Source: Rhizobium anhuiense
GTDB lineage: Bacteria > Pseudomonadota > Alphaproteobacteria > Rhizobiales > Rhizobiaceae
NCBI RefSeq assembly: GCF_003985145.1
Contig: NZ_ML133537.1
Coordinates: 62,001-126,000, forward strand
DNA length: 64,000 nucleotides
Direction: 5' to 3'
Position numbers and translations under genes: made by a program. The notes below the pieces were generated by a model. The model did no database searches and was not told the origin of the DNA. It saw nothing but the letters and a program-made list of their open reading frames with translations. The number at the start of each line of letters is the position of its first letter. Position 1 is the stretch's first letter. Below, piece by piece: positions 46,123-53,793 of this stretch.

Positions 46123-49100
46123 TCAGGCGACGTCGACAAGGATGTGCTGCATCGCTGTCTGGTCCCCATCCGCGTCCGCCACCTGGAAGGCGAAGTCGAG
46201 ATTGGCATTCGGCGTCTCGGTCACCGTCGAGGTGAAGCCGATATCCGTGATCTTCAGCACGTCGTTATCGGTGGCGTCGAAGTTCACCAGACTGGTGGTC
46301 GCATTGCTGCCGCCGCCAGAGCCGGTCGTCCTGTTCAGGTCGATCGCCGTATTGTTGCCGGTGATCCCGTTGCCCGACTGCATGATCTGGACACCCTGCA
46401 GCACGTAGTCTTCGCCGGCGGCGTTGTAGTCGTTCTGCTCGACGATCACGAGGCCGTCATTATTGTCGAGCGTGAACTCGCTATTGTACGGGGCCGGCAC
46501 CTGACCCGTCCTGTAGATGTCGGCATTCGACACATACATGGCCCGCGTGATCGTCGCGTTGTCGTCCGCAGTGCCGGCGATGTTGTCGGCGCCGTTCATG
46601 TCGATCAGGTTGAGGATCAGCATCAGGTCCTCGCTGTTGCCGATCCCGTCGAACTTGATGGCCATGGTGCCGGCGGTCGCTGTCGGGGCGGTGGCCTCGT
46701 TGGCAATGCCGACATTGCTGTTGAAGAACCGCAATGTGAGCAGTTCGTCTTTCTGGATCGTGTCGCCGGCGACACCGTTGGTGCTCTGCGTCGCAGACAC
46801 CCACGTCTCATTGTTGTTGCTGACCATCTCGTGGCCACCGATGGTGAAGGTGGCGTCGGCCGATGTGCCTTCGCCATTGTTCGTCAGGCGGAACGGGTTG
46901 GATCTGTCGATCGCGTTGCCCGTGAACTGCACGTAGAAGTCTTCATCGGCAGCCGTGTTCGGGTCGTCCGCCTGCAGCCGTTCCACCACGATCTGCGGAT
47001 GGCCGGTATTGCCCGTGGGCTCCTTGGACAAGAGCTCGCTGGTGTGGAGAACGTCGAAGGTGAAGCCTTCGAGCGGGTCGGTCAGGTTGATGGTATAGGT
47101 GTCGGCGACCTTGTCGAAGACCAGGGTGCCTCCTGCGGTGCCCGTCTGGACGCCCGCCGCCGGGTCCTTGTCATAGGTGAAGGTGAAGTTGAACGTCGCG
47201 GAGGTGAGGTTCTCCGACGCAAGCGTCACATTCGAGGTGAGGAGGTTGCCTCCGCCGCCGCCGGTGATCGTGCCGGTCAGTCCGATCTGGACGCCGGCCG
47301 CGCCATTCTGATCGACGAAGTCGGAACCGCCGCCGGTGTAGAATGCGGCCGTGTGAACATCCGCGCCGATGTTGTAGCCGAAGGCTCCGCTGGCCGATGC
47401 GTTGAGCACATTCGCCAGGGTCTCATGCTGGATGCCCGTGATAGCGGGGTTGCCATCGAACGGCACGGTGATCGTCGGTCCGTCATCCTCGAAGTTGAAG
47501 TTCTGGCCGATATTGTGGGTGGCTGTGGCCTGATCGCCATCGCCGTCGGTGATGGTCGCCGTCAGAGTGACGAGGTCGGCGGCAGCCAAGGTCCTGCTAT
47601 CGTCCGGGTTGGTGGCGTCGGCGTGAACGACCGCCCGGGCCTGGTCGAGGGTGACGACGCCGGCAGCGCTGACGCTGACGGTGAAGACGATCGCACCAGC
47701 AGCCGAGCCGGCACGGCCGACGACGTTGCCGCCTTCGATGAAGAGCAGGACGGACTGGCCGGTTTCGGTGTCGGTGAGACCGCTGACATTGGTGACCTGG
47801 TTGATGCCGAGCGCATAGGTGATGTCGTCGCCATCTGCACCGGCATTGGAGGTGAAGAAGGTCGAGAAGTCGGCGCTGTCGTTGCCGGCCAGGTTGGTCT
47901 CGTCGACCGTCAGCTCCGGGGGGACGCCGGTTGCCGTGATCGTCGGTCCGTCATCTTCGAAGTTGAAGTTCTGGCCGATATTGTGGGTGGCTGTGGCCTG
48001 ATCGCCATCACCGTCGGTGATGGTCGCCGTCAGAGTGACGAGGTCGGCGGCAGCCAAGGTCCTGCTATCGTCCGGGTTGGTGGCGTCGGCGTGAACGACC
48101 GCCCGGGCCTGGTCGAGGGTGACGACGCCGGCAGCGCTGACGCTGACGGTGAAGACGATCGCACCAGCAGCCGAGCCGGCACGGCCGACGACGTTGCCGC
48201 CTTCGATGAAGAGCAGGACGGACTGGCCGGTTTCGGTGTCGGTGAGACCGCTGACATTGGTGACCTGGTTGATGCCGAGCGCATAGGTGATGTCGTCGCC
48301 ATCTGCACCGGCATTGGAGGTGAAGAAGGTCGAGAAGTCGGCGCTGTCGTTGCCGGCCAGGTTGGTCTCGTCGACCGTCAGCTCCGGGGGGACGCCGGTT
48401 GCCGTCATCGTCGGTCCGTCGTCGTCGAAGTTGATGAAGGAGCCGACCTCTTCGTTATAAGCGTTGCTGACCTCACCGCCATAATGCACTTCCTTGACAT
48501 CGAAAAAGTCATGCTCGGTGTCGATATTCGCGATGGTAAAGCGGTCAAAGGTTCCGCCAGCCCCGCCCGCGGTGGTGAAATCGATCGTCACGCCCTCGCC
48601 GACATTCTCCAGGATCAGGCCATTGCCGGTGAGGTTGACGGTGATGCCGAGCGCTGCGGCAGTCGTTGCGACGCCGTTCAGTTTGAAGGTCACGCCGGTG
48701 ATATTGATCTCGGTATCATTGTCGTCACCGGGGAACGCCGCGCCTTCAACATTGTCGTTGTTGTTATAGGCATGGATCTCGATGTCAGCCAGGCTGTCGG
48801 TCGGCGTGGACTGCGAGATCGTAAAACCCGCGCTGGAGACGTTCTCGAGGTGAGAGCCGTAGTCAGGCGCGGTTGGCGTGTCGGTAAAGTCTTTGCCCGC
48901 GCTCTGGGTGCCGCCGGTGATCAAGTCGATTTGAAGCTCGCGGCCGAAGCGGACGTCTTGCGATGCGACACCGAAGCCTTGCGTGCTGACATTGACTTCC
49001 GCTTGCACGCCGGCGTCGTGAGCCGTGACGAGAATCTTCTGCGGACTCGCTGCATCGGCGTCGAGAATATACCAGTTGTTGTGTCCGGACGGGGCGTCGT

Positions 49101-49671
49101 CAAGCTGGCTGAAATTCACCACCGACGTTCCGGTGACCGAGGCGAATACCTTGTTGGTCAGATCGATGCGGTCGTCGGGGTTGGTCGCATCGGTATGGAG
49201 CAAGGGCACGTATTGAACCGTATAGAGGTCCGCATTGGTGGCGCTGGTGCTGATCAGTGCGAGCGAGAAGGCAAGCGGCCCGGTCTCTGCGGGTTCGGCG
49301 AGCGGGTTGGCAGTACCAATGACGCCGATCACGACGTTTGGATGCGTCGGATCCTGGAACAGCCAGACATAATTGCCATCCACCGTCCGGATGCCGCTGT
49401 TGACGCCGACTGTGGTGGAAAACGGGGTCCCGGAAGAATTCTGTGTGAGAACGACCGAGGTGATGGTTTCTCCAGCGCTCGCCGATGCGACCACGAAGTT
49501 GCTCTGGTAGGCGACCTCCGGTGAGGCTAGCCCGCCCGCAGCGTCGAGACCCAACAGATATTGCAGCGTGGTGTTGCCGACGTGCGGCGGAGCAGAGGGG
49601 CTGATATCGTCGTCGGTCAGACCGGCGGTTTCATCGATGATGATGTCTTGGGTCGTGATGTCGAGTGCCAT
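46123..49671 (-). CDS. Large repeat protein with DUF5801-type domains, probable type I secreted adhesin
   Basis: The acidic 1182-residue protein has almost no cysteine and no N-terminal signal peptide. It consists of beta-rich modules, including two nearly identical 156-residue repeats (about residues 422-577 and 578-733) with DDGPTITATGVPPELTVDET, YALGINQVTNVSGLTDTETG and LVTLTATITDGDGDQATATH. These fit DUF5801/T1SS-adhesin repeats. I see no GGxGxD nonapeptide run. The C-terminus (DFAFQVADADGDQTAMQHIL) would carry the secretion signal. The exporter and adaptor genes lie directly downstream. A role in attachment or biofilm is inferred. GAGGGAGA precedes the ATG. Confidence 0.85.
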   Translation of the reverse strand: MALDITTQDIIIDETAGLTDDDISPSAPPHVGNTTLQYLLGLDAAGGLASPEVAYQSNFVVASASAGETITSVVLTQNSSGTPFSTTVGVNSGIRTVDGNYVWLFQDPTHPNVVIGVIGTANPLAEPAETGPLAFSLALISTSATNADLYTVQYVPLLHTDATNPDDRIDLTNKVFASVTGTSVVNFSQLDDAPSGHNNWYILDADAASPQKILVTAHDAGVQAEVNVSTQGFGVASQDVRFGRELQIDLITGGTQSAGKDFTDTPTAPDYGSHLENVSSAGFTISQSTPTDSLADIEIHAYNNNDNVEGAAFPGDDNDTEINITGVTFKLNGVATTAAALGITVNLTGNGLILENVGEGVTIDFTTAGGAGGTFDRFTIANIDTEHDFFDVKEVHYGGEVSNAYNEEVGSFINFDDDGPTMTATGVPPELTVDETNLAGNDSADFSTFFTSNAGADGDDITYALGINQVTNVSGLTDTETGQSVLLFIEGGNVVGRAGSAAGAIVFTVSVSAAGVVTLDQARAVVHADATNPDDSRTLAAADLVTLTATITDGDGDQATATHNIGQNFNFEDDGPTITATGVPPELTVDETNLAGNDSADFSTFFTSNAGADGDDITYALGINQVTNVSGLTDTETGQSVLLFIEGGNVVGRAGSAAGAIVFTVSVSAAGVVTLDQARAVVHADATNPDDSRTLAAADLVTLTATITDGDGDQATATHNIGQNFNFEDDGPTITVPFDGNPAITGIQHETLANVLNASASGAFGYNIGADVHTAAFYTGGGSDFVDQNGAAGVQIGLTGTITGGGGGNLLTSNVTLASENLTSATFNFTFTYDKDPAAGVQTGTAGGTLVFDKVADTYTINLTDPLEGFTFDVLHTSELLSKEPTGNTGHPQIVVERLQADDPNTAADEDFYVQFTGNAIDRSNPFRLTNNGEGTSADATFTIGGHEMVSNNNETWVSATQSTNGVAGDTIQKDELLTLRFFNSNVGIANEATAPTATAGTMAIKFDGIGNSEDLMLILNLIDMNGADNIAGTADDNATITRAMYVSNADIYRTGQVPAPYNSEFTLDNNDGLVIVEQNDYNAAGEDYVLQGVQIMQSGNGITGNNTAIDLNRTTGSGGGSNATTSLVNFDATDNDVLKITDIGFTSTVTETPNANLDFAFQVADADGDQTAMQHILVDVA
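47471..48406. repeat. Two tandem 468-bp repeats inside the adhesin gene
   Basis: Units 47471-47938 and 47939-48406 are in frame (156 codons each). I find only three differing bases between them. A third unit diverges sharply on both sides. Such identity implies a very recent duplication or ongoing gene conversion, so copy number may vary between strains, or the assembly may have collapsed further copies. Confidence 0.92.
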
Positions 49672-50252
49672 GGAGATTCTCCCTCAGATTGGATCGCATT
49701 AAGAGGAGGGATACAATCCTTAGGTGCAAAAATGCACCCGCCCGGGTCTACCCCTTGCGCATTGAACTTACGGCGCTCAATTGACTGCCGCTGTCTCGGC
49801 GATCGAGAGCACTAGTCCATTTCAGCTTGAGGGCATTAAGACCAAAGTCCATGTGTGTATTAAGACCAAAGTCCAAATCGAGAGGTTGAAAACAACTCCA
49901 AAGCTTACTTTCTCAAAAAATACAAGAGATAGTTGGTAAGGTTCGGAATAAATCTAAGAAAGACTGGCGACAACCCCTCGTGCCCACGCGAGAATTTCTT
50001 CTCAACTTTATATATACTGCAAATTTATCTGAAATGCACTTAGACAGTTTGAGCTACAAGCAAAGCGATATTGAGCCGCGTTGCGCCTTTTTCTGTGTGT
50101 TCACGGCGGAATACATCGCATCCGTATCTGCCGAGTACCCGCGGCGTCACGGATAGTCGAAAACACAAGACAGTCTTCTGGTTGTGATAAGAAAGGTAAG
50201 TTGGGATAAGAAGAAGCTAAAGTGACCTCGGGAGCGAGCAGCGACTTACAGT
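49672..50252. other. AT-rich non-coding region upstream of the adhesin
   Basis: No gene is evident. Nearest the gene is a hairpin GGTGCA-AAAA-TGCACC (49723-49738) that would lie in the mRNA leader or promoter. Two copies of ATTAAGACCAAAGTCCA follow at 49835-49851 and 49859-49875. The 49880-50070 part is distinctly AT-rich (TTTATATATACTG near 50010) and unlike the rest of the window, which fits a promoter within acquired DNA. Confidence 0.5.
49835..49875. promoter_or_regulatory. Pair of 17-bp direct repeats upstream of the adhesin gene
   Basis: ATTAAGACCAAAGTCCA is present twice with a 24-bp period, 164-204 bp upstream of the adhesin start. Evenly spaced direct repeats in such a position often bind a regulator. 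The regulator is unknown. Confidence 0.45.
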
Positions 50253-50386
50253 CTCGCCGGAAGACGGCTCGTCGGCGGTCTGTGTTCCTCGCGTAGGACG
50301 GTTTCTCGCTGCTTTATGAGTCCGAGCGTTATCCGGCGCTCAAGATGGTCGCCATCAAGGAATATCACGCCGCCAAGGCGGCTTGA
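50253..50386 (+). pseudogene. Decayed remnant of the prfC 3' end
   Basis: Positions 50286-50386 match the last 102 bases of prfC (42841-42942) with about seven differences. One changes CAG to TAG; the match includes the terminal codons and stop. Upstream, 50253-50280 matches prfC 42618-42645 (CGCCGGAAGACGGCTCG). Roughly 195 bp of prfC are thus missing between the two blocks. The remnant lies about 7.3 kb downstream of intact prfC, on the far side of the secretion genes and in the same orientation. Confidence 0.88.
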
Positions 50387-50394
50387 TCGCCAAA

Positions 50395-50438
50395 GCAATC
50401 CCAGGAAAAGTGTGAAACGGTTTTCCGTCCGGGATTGC
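50395..50438. repeat. 44-bp palindromic intergenic repeat (copy 2)
   Basis: GCAATCCC to GGGATTGC with AAAAGTGTG and CGGTTTTCCG inside. Same layout as the unit at 6614-6657. It directly follows the prfC remnant. Confidence 0.65.
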
Positions 50439-50457
50439 GGAAGGATAAAAGATCACG

Positions 50458-50485
50458 GCAATCCCAGGAAAAGTGCGAAGCGGCT
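50458..50485. repeat. 44-bp palindromic repeat, truncated copy 3
   Basis: The first 28 bases of the unit (GCAATCCCAGGAAAAGTGCG onward) recur and stop exactly where the LysR gene ends. The repeat may have replaced the original 3' boundary of that gene. Confidence 0.55.
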
Positions 50486-51379
50486 CTAGCCGCCGAGCTG
50501 TTCCGCCAGGAAATCGACGACGGCGCGCACTGCCGGCAGCTGGCCGCGCCGGTGCGGCATCAGGATCGTCGTCTCGATACTGCCAGCCGTCCATTCCGGC
50601 AGCACCCGCACCAGCCGCCCGTCTGCCAGCGCCTTCCGGCAGACGGATGTCGGCAGGCAGGTAATGCCAAGCCCGGCAGCGGCCGTTTCCATCAGGACAT
50701 AGGGCTCATCCGCCGCCATGACGGATTGCAGCGAGACCAGCGCCTCATCGCCGTGATCGGTGTAGAGCCGCCACTGATTTTCGGTCAGGCTGGTCATGAT
50801 CGTTGCGTGCTCCGCCAGTTCCTCCGGCCGGTGCGGTTGCCCGTGCGTGCTGATATAGTCCGGCGAAGCGAGAATGAGGAAAGGGTGGCTGGCGAGCTTG
50901 CGCTGCACCAGCGCCGAATCCGGCAGCGGCCCGCGGTGGCTGCGCAGCGCTATATCGAAGCCTTCCTGCACGATATCGACGAAACGGTCGGTTACATGCA
51001 CGGAAAGCCGGAGCTTCGGATAGCGTGCCGCCAGCGCCGGCAGATGTTCCGTCAGGGTAAACTGCGCCGTCGGCACCGAGGCGGTGAGACGAACGCTGCC
51101 GGCCGGTTCGGCCAGATGCCGCCGCACGATGCCCTCGGCCATCTCCGCCTCGATCATCGAGGCCTGGGCATGCTGAAAGAATTCCCGGCCGAGCTCGGTC
51201 AGCGCGAAGCTGCGCGACGTGCGCTGGATCAGCCGGACGCCGAGGCGCCCCTCCAGCTCGGCAACCCGTTTGCTCACCGTCGATTTCGGAATGCCGAGAT
51301 GCCTGGCCGCGGCGGTAAAACTGCCGCTGTCGACGGCCTGCACGAAGAGATGAAGATCGTTGAGGTTGAAAAGCGCCAT
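50486..51379 (-). CDS. LysR-family transcriptional regulator
   Basis: The 297-residue regulator has an N-terminal LysR helix-turn-helix (FTAAARHLGIPKSTVSKRVA, about residues 21-40) and a LysR-substrate domain of the CrgA/DmlR-like type. It is divergent from a glutathione S-transferase gene across 114 bp that hold a CAATGT-AG-ACATTG palindrome. It therefore probably regulates that gene and itself. ATG 51379 has GGAAG at good spacing; ATG 51385 is also possible. The stop abuts a truncated intergenic repeat. Confidence 0.88.
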   Translation of the reverse strand: MALFNLNDLHLFVQAVDSGSFTAAARHLGIPKSTVSKRVAELEGRLGVRLIQRTSRSFALTELGREFFQHAQASMIEAEMAEGIVRRHLAEPAGSVRLTASVPTAQFTLTEHLPALAARYPKLRLSVHVTDRFVDIVQEGFDIALRSHRGPLPDSALVQRKLASHPFLILASPDYISTHGQPHRPEELAEHATIMTSLTENQWRLYTDHGDEALVSLQSVMAADEPYVLMETAAAGLGITCLPTSVCRKALADGRLVRVLPEWTAGSIETTILMPHRRGQLPAVRAVVDFLAEQLGG

Positions 51380-51392
51380 GATCATCTTCCAT

Positions 51393-51406
51393 CAATGTAG
51401 ACATTG
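51393..51406. promoter_or_regulatory. Palindrome in the LysR/GST divergent spacer
   Basis: CAATGT-AG-ACATTG is a perfect dyad 14 bp upstream of the LysR start and about 90 bp from the GST start. It is a plausible LysR autoregulatory site. Confidence 0.45.
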
Positions 51407-51493
51407 CGATGCATTTATAGCCTCTATCGCAAGATCGTCCACATCAGCACATTGATCATGTCAAAAACGGGTCAATTCTGAAAGGAACGATTG

Positions 51494-52201
51494 ATGTCAC
51501 CCATATTGTTTTACGGCGTGCCGGAAGGCTGCTCCTTCGGCTCGATCGTCGCACTGGAATGGTCGGGCCTGCCTTATCGGCTCTGCCGCGTCGAGATGCC
51601 GGAAATGGTCTCCACCGATGACTACGTCAGGATCAACGCAGTCGGCGAAACGCCGTCGCTGCTGCTCGATGATGGCAGGACGATCAGCGAAAGCATGGCG
51701 ATCCTCCACCATATCGGCGCTCGAGCGATCGGCAACGGTCTGGGCTTTGCGCAGGGGTCGGAGGATTTCGATCGTCTGAACCAGATGCTCGCCTTTCTCA
51801 ACACCACCTTCTTCAAGGCCTTCGGCCCGCTCTGGTATGCGTTCGAACACCCGCTGGAGCCGCAGCAAAAGCAGGCCCTCACCGCCTATGGCATCGCAGC
51901 GGTCGAAAAGGCGCATCATACGCTGGAGCGTCTGCTCGATGCGCGTGAATGGCTTCTCGGCAACGGGCCGAGCCTGGCGGATGCCTATTTCGTCGGGATC
52001 GCTCGCTGGAACGATTTCCACAAGGTCGTCGAACGCCGACAGTTTCCTGGCCTGCACCGTCTCTATGAGCGCATGCAGCAGGAACCGGCCGTGCGTTTTG
52101 CCCATGCGATCGAGCATCGGCAGGAGGCGAAAAGCAGCGGCGGTTTCCGCGGCGAGGTCAATCTGACCGAGGCGCTAGGCCTGTTGAAACAGGCGGCCTG
52201 A
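51494..52201 (+). CDS. Glutathione S-transferase family protein
   Basis: The 235-residue protein has a GST N-terminal domain (ILFYGVPEGCSFGSIVALEW, then GETPSLLLDDGRTISESMAI) and a helical C-terminal domain with LLGNGPSLADAYFVGIARWN. The substrate is unknown. ATG 51494 has AAGGA 7 nt upstream. It is the likely target of the divergent LysR regulator, a frequent arrangement for enzymes acting on reactive electrophiles. Confidence 0.88.
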   Translation: MSPILFYGVPEGCSFGSIVALEWSGLPYRLCRVEMPEMVSTDDYVRINAVGETPSLLLDDGRTISESMAILHHIGARAIGNGLGFAQGSEDFDRLNQMLAFLNTTFFKAFGPLWYAFEHPLEPQQKQALTAYGIAAVEKAHHTLERLLDAREWLLGNGPSLADAYFVGIARWNDFHKVVERRQFPGLHRLYERMQQEPAVRFAHAIEHRQEAKSSGGFRGEVNLTEALGLLKQAA

Positions 52202-52245
52202 AAACCATGGCCATCGCATCTTCGGGTGCGATGGCCAATTTTCAA

Positions 52246-52632
52246 TCAGCCGGCAGCGACGATCTCGATTTCGACCAGCCAGTCGTCGCTGAGCGTTTCG
52301 ACGATGATGGCTGTGGTCGGTAGGGCACGGCCGCCAAGTGCCCGAAGGCGGGCATTCTGGTTCGCCTCCACAAAGGCACCGTCGCGCAGATAGCTCGTCA
52401 GCCGCACGATATTCTCGACGGTCATATCAGCCGAGGCGAGGATGGTGCGCAGATTGGACCAGATGAGCTCCAATTGCCCGTCCAGGTCGACGCCCGCCAT
52501 TCCCTCTTGATCGAGACCCATCGTGCCGCTGACGAAGAGCAGCCGCGTGGGATGCCTGACCTCCAGCGCATGGATATAGTCGGGGTTCGCCGGATAGATC
52601 CCGCTTGCCGGATTGCGCTCGATCATCTCCAT
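52246..52632 (-). CDS. RidA family protein (reactive intermediate deaminase-like)
   Basis: The 128-residue protein resembles the RidA/YjgF family (LLFVSGTMGLDQEGMAGVDL and ENIVRLTSYLRDGAFVEANQ). True RidA enzymes hydrolyse enamine/imine intermediates from PLP enzymes. The arginine typical of catalytic RidA is not clearly at its usual C-terminal place, so it may belong to an Rid subgroup. ATG 52632 has GGAGG at 8 nt. It is divergent from an AsnC-type regulator over 79 bp. Confidence 0.85.
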   Translation of the reverse strand: MEMIERNPASGIYPANPDYIHALEVRHPTRLLFVSGTMGLDQEGMAGVDLDGQLELIWSNLRTILASADMTVENIVRLTSYLRDGAFVEANQNARLRALGGRALPTTAIIVETLSDDWLVEIEIVAAG

Positions 52633-52711
52633 TCGATTTGCCTCCGCGAATATTCTGTTGAAGAATGCCAGTATCGGCGATTATTTTTCGGCAAGAAGGG
52701 GATTTTACCGA

Positions 52712-53239
52712 ATGACGAAAAATACAGAGGATCTTCGGCAAAGACGTGCGCAGCAGCCGGCCATCGATGTCTTCGACCGAAAAATATTAGCCGCACTCGC
52801 CGCCGACAGCAGCCAGAGTTATGCCAGGCTTGGAGAAGCGGTCGGCCTGTCGGCGCCGGCCGTGCACGAGCGCGTGCGCCGTCTCCGGCAATCCGGCGCG
52901 ATCAAAGGCATGCATGCCGCGCTGGATGGCGCAGCGCTTGGCAAACCGTTGCTTGCTTTCGTGCATGTGGAGGCGGCCGGCTGGGGCAAGAGCGAGCGGC
53001 TGATGCAGGTCCTGCGGTTTCCCGAGGTCGAGGAGATGCATTCGGTCGCCGGCGATGCCAGCGTTCTCTTCAAGGTCCGCACGGCGAGCCCGCAGGACTT
53101 GGAGGCTTTTCTGGCGCAGATCCATGCCGTTCCCGGTGTCACCGGCACCCGCTGCTATGTCGCCCTTTCCACCTATCTGGAGCGTCCGGTCCAGGCCGGC
53201 GTCACCGACAGCTGGCCTGATATGCCGCGGCCGGAATAG
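52712..53239 (+). CDS. Lrp/AsnC family transcriptional regulator
   Basis: The 175-residue protein has an AsnC helix-turn-helix (VFDRKILAALAADSSQSYAR, then LGEAVGLSAPAVHERVRRL) and a C-terminal RAM domain (VEEMHSVAGDASVLFKVRTA). ATG 52712 with AAGGGG upstream is used; earlier codons overlap the RidA promoter. Its position opposite the RidA-like gene suggests it controls that gene in response to an amino acid. Confidence 0.87.
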   Translation: MTKNTEDLRQRRAQQPAIDVFDRKILAALAADSSQSYARLGEAVGLSAPAVHERVRRLRQSGAIKGMHAALDGAALGKPLLAFVHVEAAGWGKSERLMQVLRFPEVEEMHSVAGDASVLFKVRTASPQDLEAFLAQIHAVPGVTGTRCYVALSTYLERPVQAGVTDSWPDMPRPE

Positions 53240-53277
53240 ACAGGCGCTCTGGTTTCCCGGCTAAGCGTCCTGCCGCT

Positions 53278-53679
53278 TTAATCCTCGCCCTCGAAGCGCG
53301 GCAGGTGCTCGATATTCTCCACCCCTGCCAGGGCCGAGCGGCACCATATCTGTTTCTTGGGCGTCAGTTCCCGCCGCTGGTCGATGCTGCCGACGCGGAT
53401 GCCGATCGCGCCGCCTTCGCCGTCGGTGCGGTAAAGCGGCGATCCGCAATTCGGGCAGAAGAATTGCCGGCTGAGACCGCCGCTGTCGCCATATTTTGCG
53501 TAGCCTCTCGGTTCGCCCGACAGGAGCGTCAAACTGTCCGGCCGCGCCGGTGCGGTGACGCGATAGGCCGAGCCGGTCAGCCGCTGGCAATCGGTGCAAT
53601 GGCAGATCGAAATCCGCTCTGGATCGATTTCCGCCTGATAGCGGATTGCGCCGCAATGGCATCCCCCGGTGATATGCAT
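53278..53679 (-). CDS. GFA-family (DUF636) zinc protein
   Basis: The 133-residue protein belongs to the glutathione-dependent formaldehyde-activating (GFA/CENP-V) family. Zinc-binding cysteine sets are GGCHCGAIRY, CHCTDCQ and FFCPNCGSPLY. In Paracoccus, Gfa was proposed to speed formaldehyde-glutathione adduct formation; most family members are uncharacterised. It is single and convergent with the AsnC-type gene. Confidence 0.88.
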   Translation of the reverse strand: MHITGGCHCGAIRYQAEIDPERISICHCTDCQRLTGSAYRVTAPARPDSLTLLSGEPRGYAKYGDSGGLSRQFFCPNCGSPLYRTDGEGGAIGIRVGSIDQRRELTPKKQIWCRSALAGVENIEHLPRFEGED

Positions 53680-53696
53680 CGGTTACTTCCTCAAAG

Positions 53697-53758
53697 CATG
53701 TCGCGCAAAAATGTACTGCGGTTTTGCGATCATGAGATGCGATAAACAAAGAACCAAA
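53697..53758. repeat. Short intergenic repeat (CATGTCGCGCAAAA type, divergent copy)
   Basis: CATGTCGCGCAAAAATGTAC, then GCGGTTTTGCGAT and a tail rich in AAACAAAGAA. A related unit lies at 62774-62827. It sits between the GFA gene and the S10 peptidase gene. Confidence 0.5.
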
Positions 53759-53793
53759 GCGTGGCAGGCGAACCTGAACGATCGCCCCACGCC

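Noticed and set aside
45946..49524. 1192-codon open frame on the plus strand
   Set aside because: It runs antisense to the adhesin gene in a GC-rich sequence; its predicted protein is a mirror of the codon bias (including the same 468-bp repeats) with no recognisable domain, while the minus-strand product is a coherent secreted protein beside its exporter.
46123..49671. RTX toxin assignment for the large protein
   Set aside because: No run of GGxGxD calcium-binding nonapeptides is visible; DUF5801-type adhesin repeats describe it better.
42943..50390. Classical ICE or prophage integration at prfC
   Set aside because: No integrase, excisionase or conjugation genes lie in the block, and the duplicated part is the 3' end with internal deletion, not a clean attachment site; I keep only the weaker claim of acquired DNA.
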